Source of the DNA: Cristatella mucedo
Lineage: Eukaryota; Bryozoa; Phylactolaemata; Cristatellidae
Direction of reading: 5' to 3'
DNA: 64,000 nucleotides
Assembly: GCA_009760855.2 (NCBI GenBank)
Contig: WPIO01000025.1
Span: forward strand, 4,504,501-4,568,500
The translations under genes and the position numbers were made by a program. A model generated the notes under the pieces. The model saw nothing but the letters and a program-made list of their open reading frames with translations. It was not told the DNA's origin and did not search any database. Below, piece by piece: positions 1 to 19,269 of the stretch (the first letter of the stretch is position 1; every line of letters begins with the position of its first letter).

Positions 1-173
1 ACGAATTCTGTACATGCTTAATGGCTTTCTTCTTTGGTAGAATCGTTCACTTTTTACTCAGTTTGCGCATAGGATGTGCATTGGCATGTGACATGCATTT
101 CTCTTTCCAGTCACGGCCTAAGGATAGAAGTTCGTCGAACAGCAGTCATCCATAATCGATCTCTGAAGGGCTG

Positions 174-9559
<9,386 letters not shown>

Positions 9560-9719
9560 GTACTGAGTGCGGCAGCGTGTGAGCAGCTCCCGCGCTTTCC
9601 CCATCTGCAGTGCGAGCTCTGCCCCCTTGCCGAGAACAGCGACTCTGCCGTTCTCGGCGCTCGGCTCAGGGGCGGCCTCCGCTTCCCGGCTCAGACGACC
9701 GCGCGGTTTCGGTTCGTAG

Positions 9720-9859
9720 ATAACGTCAACGGCGCGGCAGGCTACGGCTTTGGCGGCCACGCAGCGGGCCCCGAGCACCCACTCGGTGCCGTCGTCGGTC
9801 TCATGCCCCCGCACGGCGTGATGGACTCGAAGCCGCCAGGCGAGCCGCCCGAGTGCTAG
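9720..9859 (+). CDS. CtBP: Candidate alternative C-terminal exon of CtBP (long isoform)
   Basis: The last CtBP exon contains an internal consensus donor (ATGC|GTACGT, after 9524). A matching acceptor ending in TTCGTAG lies at 9719. Joining them keeps phase and reads HNVNGAAGYGFGGHAAG and onward to a TAG at 9857-9859. A short Gly/Ala/Pro-rich tail beginning near an NGAA/NGG motif is typical of the unstructured C-terminus of long CtBP isoforms in animals, whereas the unspliced reading stops at 9557-9559. That long and short isoforms exist is known for insect and vertebrate CtBP; use of this particular junction is inference from the sequence alone. The high GC of this stretch also produces a 237-codon antisense open frame, which I treat as a shadow. 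Confidence 0.55.
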
Positions 9860-11539
9860 TATGACGAAACTCACGTCGTCGGGCGCACGTCGGATGAAGC
9901 AAGAACAAACTCTCCAGCAGCTCGAGTAGGAGGATGAGATGGAGGACGAGAAGGCTCGGTAGGGAGCCATCGAGCAGGCTCTCTCCCTCCCCCCACCTGC
10001 CGGGGCGCCCGGCGGCACAAGAACTCGGCCCGTCCCGGCAGCAGCAGGACGGCTGCTGCTCCGTCACTGCTGCCGGCCTCTTTGCCTGCCTGGCGTGTGC
10101 ACAGTGTGCTGTGGGACTCCCCCTTCCGTGCGTCGTCGCCAGGTGCGCTTCGCGCCCGGAGCTGTCTATTTGTAGCTATTTGATGCATGCTGCATGCCTC
10201 GTCTCATCGGTAGTGCCGTTCATTCCCCTGCCGCCTCGCACTGGCTTACGTGTTCGACGTGTCCGATCGTGTCTTCTTCTCGCTTGGTCTGCCGAGTACC
10301 ACCTTCGAGCTAAGCAAGCCGTTGTAGCGTAGCAGTTAGAAAAAGCCGCTAGCTTCCAGGGCTTAGGTAGCTTGATTGGTGTCGCTACTTGTTGTGCGTA
10401 ACGTCTTGTGTATTGTTGCATGTTTTGGAATAGAGCACCCGACAGAGAATTTCTTTTTGTATATCAATTTGCACTCACGTAAATCCGTGTCGGCTCCGAC
10501 AGCCAGCACTCGAAATTTATATGCTGAACGACTTAGTTGTTCTTAACGGCTTTCTTTACCTCAGTTTGCCGAGTTTCAGCACGATTTTGATGGGGCTGTA
10601 TAAAGGAAACCGTCAGCTGATTTAGCAGTCTTATTAGCATTGCAGTAGAAAAGCCTTAACGGCCATCAGCAGACCTTCGTGTCGGCATTTCTGCGTGTGT
10701 CGCTGCAGCTTCTATGACTTGTTAGTGGTTCGTCGAGGCGCTGATTCCATCAGTGTTTGTCATGCACCACTTTGTTTCGTGAGATGAAGTCTGTTGGCTA
10801 CCATATGCACATAGAAAGCTCAGGCTATTGAGTGCACTAGAGAAAGCTCTCCTGCATATAACACCCACTGAAAAGTCTTTGGGGAGTTACAGACGGAGTT
10901 ATGTCACATTGCACCTGTTTTGACAGCAACTTTCGTCCAGGAGCTGCTGCAGCACGTGGGTTTGTAACACAACCACAGCCACGTTTATATGGTCGGTTTT
11001 CCATCGGTCTTGACGTTATCCACTACCAGTGGGCCGTTGGTTTCCTATCAGAAAACCGATACCCGGCAACCTGGTTTAACTTCTTTGAAAAATCGATGGA
11101 AGCAAAGACCAAGTGACCATCAGGTGTACCTTGAAGAGCCAGCCTCCTTTGTACTGAAGAAATAACAGATACGAGTGCGATAGTACCAGATGAGTGCCTG
11201 TCATCGGAACTCTTAGTAGCCTCGCCAAAATTGAATTGCAGTAGTACTGTCTAGATAGAACCAGTTATTTAAGAGTTATTAAAATCTAGCTACTATCGTA
11301 GCCAGTCACGTAATGACTAGCTGCATAAGCGGTCGTCAGGGTGAAACTTGTAAACGTAAAGCAGTAATCAAAGAGGGGACCTAAATTTCCAGCACATAGC
11401 TGCACTACAGCAGCACCAATTAGAAAAAGAGCCTAGTCTCCTACTCCTGGCCAGTGTGTAGGCGTTTGGCTTTAGAAAATTGCTTGGCTTTAGAAAATTA
11501 GGCGACACCCAGAATCGAATACTTTGGAAGGCGGGTATT
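9860..11539. other. Intergenic or 3'-UTR sequence downstream of CtBP
   Basis: No gene was recognised. The first ~500 bp are GC-rich and probably 3' UTR. A 71-codon open frame at 10901-11116 shows no family I recognise and is likely chance. An 18-bp imperfect tandem duplication (TTGGCTTTAGAAAATT) occupies about 11466-11501. Confidence 0.5.
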
Positions 11540-11860
11540 CAGTTTTCAATGACTGCAGCTGATTACGATGATTTAAATGACAAGAATAACTGGGTATCAT
11601 CAACATACAGATGATAGCCGTGGACACAAATCACCGTCTTTTCTCAGAGGCTCGGTTTAAATAGAGATCTGCTAAGGACGACCCGTGTGGAACTCCACAG
11701 GTGACTGGTGTCTGGTAGATAAGAAACGGCTACCACGAAAATAAACCGAATGCGATCAGACAAGAATGTTTTGAACCTCGACAAATATTAATCCCCAGGC
11801 CGATCTTGTTCACAACCTTATAAGTAGTTCAATTATAGTAGATCAATTGAGTAAAATGCA
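11540..11860 (-). mobile_element. Degenerate LINE reverse-transcriptase fragment
   Basis: On the minus strand a broken frame carries GVPHGSSL (motif B region, about 11670-11710) followed downstream by YHLYVDDTQLFLSF (the YxDD catalytic motif, about 11575-11630), in the order expected for a non-LTR reverse transcriptase. It differs noticeably from the better copies in this window and may belong to a related subfamily. It is frameshifted and inactive. Confidence 0.7.
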
Positions 11861-12965
11861 GCCGACGGACGTTAGCACATTGGCAGTTTCACGTGTCAAT
11901 GTGCTTAAATCTCGACTGCAAAAATACTGTGGGTATAGCTACAACAAGGAAAACGGGACGATGGATGTCTAAATAAGTGGTCTATTTGAAGTAAACAATG
12001 GTGGTACATTCGTACACTCTATAAGCAGATACTATTTAGGCATTCAAGTATACTTCAACTTCGACCCAGTGAAGCCAACGAGAGCTGGCTGCTCGGAGCA
12101 AGCACAGCAAAGTTTCATGTACAAAATTAGAAATGTCAAGCATCCTGGACAATGGCTGACAATGATACTCGTGCTCCAGCTCTGTCACACATCAGTACAC
12201 TTGTAGTGATCGTCATCGATCGTTGAATAAATATGGCCGTCGTTGCTAAGTAACTCAATTGCTTGCCTGCAATTACAAACAAGGCAATTAATTTAAACAA
12301 AAGCTCACCTGGTCTTACATATACATACTCTGAAAAACAATAACATCTAAAAAATTACTTAAATATCGTACCTAAAATCACAGTATCCAAATCACAAAAC
12401 TCGAGATTCTAGTTGTACAACTAAGACGTGAACCGACTATTTTCGCCTCCAACGATGAAGAAAACTAGGAAAGTTAAGCTGGTTTGCCCAAACTTAAATA
12501 CAACCTAGAGTTAGGTATCTCGTCTGAATTTATTTAATATGGTGTAATTTGGGACAATCTAGGTAGGTAAGCAATCATAAGGCACAGGCAAGTCCTGGGT
12601 GCCGACTCGCTCATCAGCCTATTGCACCTTGCTTTACAGCCCTTTCGTTAAACTGCTGGTATCGGCAGGTCAGTGTAAAATGAAAGCAGCAAGCCGTATG
12701 CGAAAGACGCTACAAATGTGAGGCCTTAAAAAGTGAATACCTTGCTTAAGTTCGCACAAATGCTCATGAATTAGCTCTTTTTTGGATTGCAAAATACCCG
12801 TGAGCCGAGTTTTATTACTCTTTGCTAGGCTGGAATCCCTATAGAATCCAAAAGAACCTAAGTCAATAGCTTTACCAGTACTGCATATCTACGTATAATA
12901 TAATGGACAGCGTCAGCAAAGCAACCAGAACAACAACCTCTAAATACAGTGCTAGCTGCAGGGGC
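11861..12965. other. Intergenic stretch without recognised features
   Basis: No open frame or repeat motif that I can support is visible between the LINE fragment and the inverted-repeat terminus at 12968. The sequence is AT-leaning with no long simple repeats. Confidence 0.4.
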
Positions 12966-12967
12966 TA

Positions 12968-13560
12968 TACAGTCGACCCTCGTTTATCGTGGTTAATCCG
13001 TTCCAGATTCCACCATAGGTGAATTTCCCCCGAGTAGATTTTTTTTATTTATAAATCGAATATTTTCGTAGTTCAGAGCATAGAAGATTTGTTTATGGCC
13101 CTCCAAATACGATTTTTTCATTATTAGAGCCCTCCGGACATATAATAAAAACCCCTTTAGTCACCATTACACTCTATTACCAAATATATTAGGCAAAATA
13201 ATAGAAAATAAAACACACTAGAAGAGATGTACAACACAGAAAAGAAGAGCAAGGTTACGGCTCTTCTGAAGACCCGACTTCAGTAGGAGAGTCTTCAGGT
13301 GGTGCATTATCTTCAACTGGTGTGTCGTCGTCTTCTTCCGTGTTCAATACGTACAGTAATTTTAATTGTAATACAGGGTTGTATAATTGACTCAGACAAA
13401 CGAGCAGGCGCCGTATCATTTTCACTAGTTCGATCAACTTTTTAATGGATATACACGTATTTCGAAAAATCACAATAGAGTAACGCCGCGAAAGTCGAAG
13501 AGTTCGGACGACTGTAGCATACACTGGCTGGTCCTCAGAGAAGAAAGGTAGGAACATCCT
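12968..13560 (-). mobile_element. Probable Tigger/pogo-like DNA transposon end with decayed ORF
   Basis: Directly after a TA dinucleotide (12966-12967) the sequence CAGTCGACCCTCGTTTATCG begins. Its CAGT...CCCTCGTTTATCG pattern is like the terminal inverted repeats of Tigger/pogo-type mariner elements, which duplicate TA on insertion. An AT-rich stretch follows, then a minus-strand open frame at 13255-13557 ending in an acidic tail (EEDDDTPVEDNAPPED), which could be the transposase C-terminus. I could not locate the opposite inverted repeat, and no catalytic DDE residues are visible, so the class call is tentative. Confidence 0.5.
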
Positions 13561-13904
13561 TTGTTTTTGCTACTACACGAGAAAAGCGGTTCCATATCCA
13601 GGAACTCAATACAGGACCAAGTTTCTAGAGACAGACTTTTAATAAGTTGCATTTCCTATGCATTCACCTGCCTTCAATGTTGATCTACTATTGATTCATA
13701 AAAAGAGCTGTCAGTTTTCCTCTACAGCTAAGTCTATGATAACACTAACACTAATTATAAAACACTGAGAGAAATAAATCTCCCTATATGTAATTCACAA
13801 ACGCTGGAAAAGAAGTATCTCAACTGATTAGTATACCAGCATGCACAATTACAGCACGAATAGGCACATAAAAGAAATGCACTAAGACAGAGTAAATGCC
13901 GCAA

Positions 13905-14300
13905 GTAGCTGGGGTTACTTTCATTTTCAATGTCGTCAATCGGGTGATGCCATGACGTTAGTCGGGAGTGAGTTCCGTGCTTTGGGACTATACAAACTGC
14001 AGGCTCGGCATTTACTGGCACAGCCAAACAACTGCAGCCGGAGGAGCAGGTGGTACAGGGGGAGGCCTGAGGAGTATGTATTTCAGATTGGTGAGCCCGA
14101 GCAAGATAGTTTTGAGACTTGAAGGTGAGTGACAGTACCTTAAGGCAATGCGTGGCTTGATGGGGAGCCGATACCGATCGAAGAAAAGTAAACGTGGCAA
14201 TTGCAAAATTGATGATAAGCTAAACGTGGCAAATGCAAAATGCACAGTAAGCTACAAGGCAGCCGAGTGTTCAACGATCTGCAAGCAACGTATTGCACAG
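13905..14300 (-). mobile_element. LINE C-terminal fragment
   Basis: Minus-strand frames contain LPACAIRCLQIVEHSAAL (about 14252-14305), then a region parallel to HWLPVKQRI and RSLHSM, and finally ARNSLPTNVMASPDD near 13930-13980, corresponding to AWNSLPTCIRTSPDL of the nearly open copy. Several frameshifts. It lies between CtBP and RPA2, just downstream of the last RPA2 exon found. Confidence 0.68.
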
Positions 14301-14897
14301 GCAGGAAGACCTGCGTGGAGTGAGGCAGAAGTTGAGGAGTGTGCATTAGAAGTCACAGCAGCATCAATAAGAAAGAAGCTTCTACCAAAAAATGAGTATG
14401 CTCGTCCAAAAACATCTACGATTAAAAGCCAAAGCACAAGAACGAGCATCGGCTCGTGCGGGTGCTCGGGCATTAGGAGTCACTTGGCTTCTGGCTTGGT
14501 GATGCTAAGCAGTAGGAGCCAAAGCGTGATGGCTCCAGAAAACGCTCAAAACGATGCCCACAGACTGCTAAACAAGTCCGGTAAAGGGGGGCACCACGAT
14601 TGAGAAAAAATCAGCAGTCGCGGAAAAACAATGACCTGCCGTACGAAAGTTGCAGCTAGCAGCCTTGGCCTGGGACACTGTTTAAAGCCAAACACCTCGT
14701 GTAGTGCTCTGGATACACCGAGAGGGTCTTGATTCAGTTAAGTCGACCTCCACTTTAGGTGGAAGGGCAGAGCCGGCGATCGAGAAAACGCCTCAGGCTG
14801 CTCTGCAGAGACTGCACGCAAGGAAAGCTCACCAGCGCAGCACCGAGGGTTGAAAAGGCCGGCAAACGAGCGACTTCAGCAGATGGAAGCTACGTAC

Positions 14898-17800
14898 CTC
14901 AGTACTTTCTCATTGACACTCTTGATGCACTCTTTAATATATTGAACACTGGCACCTTCCTCCTTATTGAAACTGTTGATAATGTTCATCACCTGTCTCT
15001 GCAGCTGACTCATGTCAGCACTATCGCTGCCAACACCACCAGCATAGGAGACCGATAGGGCAGTGGGGGTCTTCCCTGGCATGCCAGAATGCTCCATTGC
15101 CACCTGCAAGAGTTGCAGCAGGCAGGAATTACAACGTTTCTGGGCGATAAAACACAAAAGGCACGGCTCATAAATCAAAACATGTGTGGCCAGAAGTTTA
15201 GAAGACAGCTTCAAGCGCTGTGTGCTGCTGTGGCGATGAAGGTGAGGCATGAGTGTGTTACGCTGGGGGTGGGGAGCCCAAAAAGTGAATGCAATTATGC
15301 ACCTACATGATCAAACTACAGAGAGGCAGAACGTGATGAATATGTGAGAACTGCACAATACCAGACAACAATAAGAAACGGGACACAGGATTTCTTTTAC
15401 TGCCAGGCAATAAGATGCGTCTGATGTAGGCTACTCGAGGCTGGGAAATGATTCAACTTCCATGCAAACAAACGTTTTGGCTGCATTCAACCTTTATCTA
15501 AGTCGGCCAACCTGCATCTAAATCGTGAGCACACTGCGACGGTGTGGGGATGATTCCGCTTCCATATTTCAATAATCTGCCTCCAAGTACAATCTACGCT
15601 TTCATGTCAATGCAGATGGCAAACAGATGGATCTGTGCTTGAAGCATCCTGTTCCGACTTAAATCATTTCCTCCTTGCAGGTTTTCCTGCCCATGCAATG
15701 TCTCTCTCAGATGGTGCCGTGCCAAACTCGGCTGCTGGGCCAGCCTGTAATGAATGATGAAATGGCTCTTCAATATCCCCTCCCTCCCTCCCTCTCTCTC
15801 TCTCTGAACTGACTCTCCTTCAAGCAAAGCACTAACTTACTTCAAGTCACGCCAATCACTTCCATTCTTTGCTTCGGCGCGCGCACATGCACACATATTT
15901 AACATGTGTATTTATTTATTTGCTCCTCGGACTTTCCCTCGCACTATCCGATCGCCTGTCACAGGTCCTTTAGCTGTGCCTCTAATAAATCTCAAAACCT
16001 TAGATGATCGTGCATTCAGCCCCAAAGCATGAAACTTGCAACCGACTGATATAACATCTCCTGACTTGACGACAGTTAAAAACAAAACTGGAAACCGACC
16101 TGCTCCTCGCATCAGTTGCTTCGTTTATGTGAACTGTCCTATAGCCCTATTAATTAAGGCGGGAAAGTCCGTCAGTCATGTGCCAAGATGACCAGTATTT
16201 CTGGGAGTGTAATAGATGCATACATGTATGTACAAATGTAATAAATGTATAAATGAGCCAACAGGCAGTAAGCACTAGTATATTCTTTTTTTTTATACTG
16301 CAATTATGCACGTGCTACTGCTACTGCCCCTCCCACTACTGCTGCTAATACTATTACAACTATTACTAGAAGCCACACAAGCCATCACTAAAGCCACACA
16401 TTAAATAGCTGCAGGGGTATGCAGTGCTGCACGACCTACCTTTAGCTTCTTTTCATGAGTCATGACTAGCATGTGAGCATAGATGGTGTCCAGAATGTGA
16501 TTTGTCAGTTCATTCATGTCGGTAATAGGTACAACTTTGAATGCAGTCACATTCCTTTGACCGTTGAACTGCCGTAAGTTGCCATAGACGCGTACGTATG
16601 TGTTCTCGGTGACAGGCCTCGGTCGAAGCTCCTCAGGCATGTCATCCTAACCAAATGAACACGTGTAGGTTTTTGCTGCCCAAAACAGGTCTTAATCTGT
16701 CACCAAATAGCATGAGAGCAAACCAGCACATCTTCCCAGTAGCCTAGTCGCAGGGCAACAGCATGTTGATGAAACGCATGCACAGATGCACGTGCGCGCG
16801 CACACACATACGCCCAATAGTATTGCTGTGAATTTTTTTGTCATAGGTGATGCTTCCTCGAGACCTGCATTTAACTCTTCAAACAATCGCCTATTCCAAT
16901 CATATATTTGATACAATTTAATGAACATGTACGACTGCACTCTGCAGGGTCTCTCGAAAACATGCATTTTCCAGACAAGGCAATAACTACGAAAGCAAAC
17001 CTGTGATACGGTGACGTTAGCAAAGTAGCCATCAAAGGCACAAAAGCAGCCGGCAAAGGCAAAAGAATCAGCTCAAAACGTTTGGCACGGAACCAAGAAA
17101 GCTTGAACTTAGAACCTTAGAACCTTCTGTGACCTACAGTGACCTTATGTATGGCAATGGACATAAAATAACTAAGCAAGTTCACAAAAATCGCCTTGAT
17201 CAGAAAACCCCACAACCATGCCTTCCTCGAGCTACCGTGCATTATTTGCATACTGTAGCTGCTGCTTAGTTGAACACACTGTAAGACCACAACGTGCAGG
17301 ATAGGAGTCCACGATGCTACGTAATTTTGAAAGGAAACTGGCATCGAGCGATCAGATTGGCTCCAAATGTAATGAATATGCAATCAAAAGAGCAGTGCCA
17401 GAACATGGCAATAAAATAGCCAGTACTTACTTCTTGGTCGACATACTGTCTCACATCAAGCCAAGGACCTGATAGGTCGTCGACTTTGTAGTCAAATCGC
17501 TGCGGCGAGTCTTTGACACTCCGAACTATAGCAACTAGTGTAACCTGCAGTAAATGTGGTCAGCAGCTGTGTTGGAAAGCACAGATCGGCTTCCGCATTT
17601 TAACAGGCCAAAACTAAAATTATTATATATTAAACCACAGCAACCAAAAGAAGACCGGGAAAGCCAACCCACAATGCCACCCTAAGTCGATGCAAAAATT
17701 AATTTTCTCAAGTCTTAAGTATTCTGTCATGCAGTGACATAAAATAGTGACAAACACTGAGAGTGAAGACCCATCAAAATCAGAATTTGAGTTGTTTTCT

Positions 17801-18181
17801 GTCACATAGAGATGAGATAGATAAAGAGAGAGAGAGAGCTATAGAATAGCAGCAAGAGACAGGCATGCGATTAACTTGCCAGCAAGTACATACAGTGGTG
17901 AGCTCTTTCTTGTTCTCCAACACAAACGCATCTTCCATCTGCTCCGCTTGGAATATTTGTGCTATAGTGACAGGCATCAGTGCTCCTGACCGAGACCGGC
18001 CCTTGGTAAAAATAAGATGCATTTGCGGAAGAGGTTTTGATTGACTGAATAGAAGCAAGCACTTTACAAAATTTGCAGACAAAACTGCAGCAACCTGCTG
18101 GGCTCAGACATTAACAGCATACCTTCATTGAAGTGTCAGGTTGTGAACTCCCAAAGCCGGGAGATGCATGCTGGAAGCCAC
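14898..18181 (-). CDS. RPA2: Replication protein A 32-kDa subunit (RPA2), five internal exons
   Basis: On the minus strand the exons read 18181-18123, 18001-17894, 17544-17431, 16646-16440 and 15103-14898, all with GT/AG junctions and consistent phase (230 codons). The first is Gly/Ser-rich (GGFQHASPGFGSSQPDTSMK), matching the phosphorylated N-terminus of the family. The next three form the OB-fold DNA-binding domain D: PVTIAQIFQAEQMEDAF, VTLVAIVRSVKD, FDYKVDDLSGPWLDVRQ, TYVRVYGNLRQFNGQRNVTA and DMNELTNHILDTIYAHM. The last begins the C-terminal winged helix (QLQRQVMNIINSFNKEEGAS). RPA binds single-stranded DNA in replication and repair as a heterotrimer with RPA1 and RPA3. A first exon ending in phase 1 and the final exon were not identified. 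Reading through the last donor adds only six residues before a stop, so a further exon is expected downstream, where transposon fragments now lie. Confidence 0.9.
15905..16125 (+). mobile_element. LINE C-terminal fragment in RPA2 intron
   Basis: The plus strand follows the final part of the LINE ORF: a region like IPRTNLKSFGDRAFSS, then one like SPDLTTFKRNLKT near 16050-16110. It is broken by frameshifts and antisense to RPA2. Confidence 0.55.
16146..16280 (+). repeat. Dispersed repeat shared with 51890-52015, copy 1
   Basis: The words TAATTAAGGCGGGAAAGTCC, GCCAAGATGACCAGTATTTC, GGGAGTGTAA and ACAGGCAGTAAGCACTAGT recur in the same order at 51890-52015. No coding potential and no tRNA-like boxes are seen. 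The nature of the element is unknown. Confidence 0.55.
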
Positions 18182-19269
18182 CTGAAATAAAATAGAAGAT
18201 CGCCATAAGAACAAATAAACTCGGCTGCATAACAAAAACATTCAGCGAATCGGGTGGAGGGTCTGACCACGCTTGCGCAGGGAGGGACAGCAGGCTTGTA
18301 CAAATCACCTTGGCCACCAGTCAGCACATCACGATACAGGAACTGGCTGATTCATTTGGCCGAACATGGTTGAGGATTAATAACCTTGAGTTATGCTGAC
18401 ACCGATGTTTATGCGGCGCTGTTAGTAATTCGATATAGGAGAGGGCGGCAATAACAAAGTATTGTATAACATTAACCCGTGTACTTAGTCATATGCTCAC
18501 TAGGCGCTCATAATTAAACCTCAACAGCTGCACTGCTTTATGAGCTGCATGCCAAAAAAAGAAGCCATATCAGGAGCAACACGTGAAGTTTAATGGCACA
18601 TTCAATCACACATAAGGATACTAGGAGCCACTAGCATGCAAACCGAGACTCGGTTTGAGGATTCAACCACCTCTTCCGGCTTCAGACGTTGTGCTATTCA
18701 AACGACATATCTTATCACCAATACGTGACTGCAGAGCAGTGACAGGTTTGGGTCGTGTCAGGTTTCCGGCACTTAAAGGATTGGAATAAGGTCTGAAGAG
18801 AGTGAACTCATTTTCTTATGCTATTCATTTGCTATCACAAACACACTATCAGGGAAAACCGTGGTAATTTTAAGCTTAAGGAGACATTGTAACTGATGGG
18901 CGACAACTCAGCAACAAGAGAAGTAATATATGCATGAATCTACGAGATTGTATCAGCTAAATGGGCAGAAACTATTTTCTTATACCAGTGTGGTATTAAA
19001 CCCGGGCAGTAGTGACCTGTGGTAATAGCAACGGCAGCAAGTAACCTGCTTATTAGTTATGATCGTGTATATATATAATCGTTTCGATATAATCATTCAA
19101 ATGCATTCCTAGACGTTATTACTGTCACTAAGGTACGTGAATTATGCATTACCAAAAGGAAAGCGCCCGGAGCCGACGCAGGCGGGAGCTGAGAGGCCGG
19201 TTGTTTGGGGGGCTACGAGCTGAGCAACTGCTCACTTGATATTCCTAGCATTGTCTAGAGCCGCTCAGC
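18182..19269. other. RPA2 upstream region and intergenic DNA
   Basis: This should hold the RPA2 first exon and promoter. A minus-strand ATG at about 18366-18368 (MFGQMNQPVP) is a possible start, but no donor in the needed phase was found. The rest shows no recognised gene. The final ~130 bp (19135-19269) may be the decayed 5' region of the LINE that follows. Confidence 0.4.

Noticed and set aside
13674-13720. Candidate last exon of RPA2 on the minus strand (FYESIVDQH then stop)
   Set aside because: It slightly resembles the family's YSTVDDDH end and can be phased with an AG, but the acceptor is poor and the preceding wing residues are absent.
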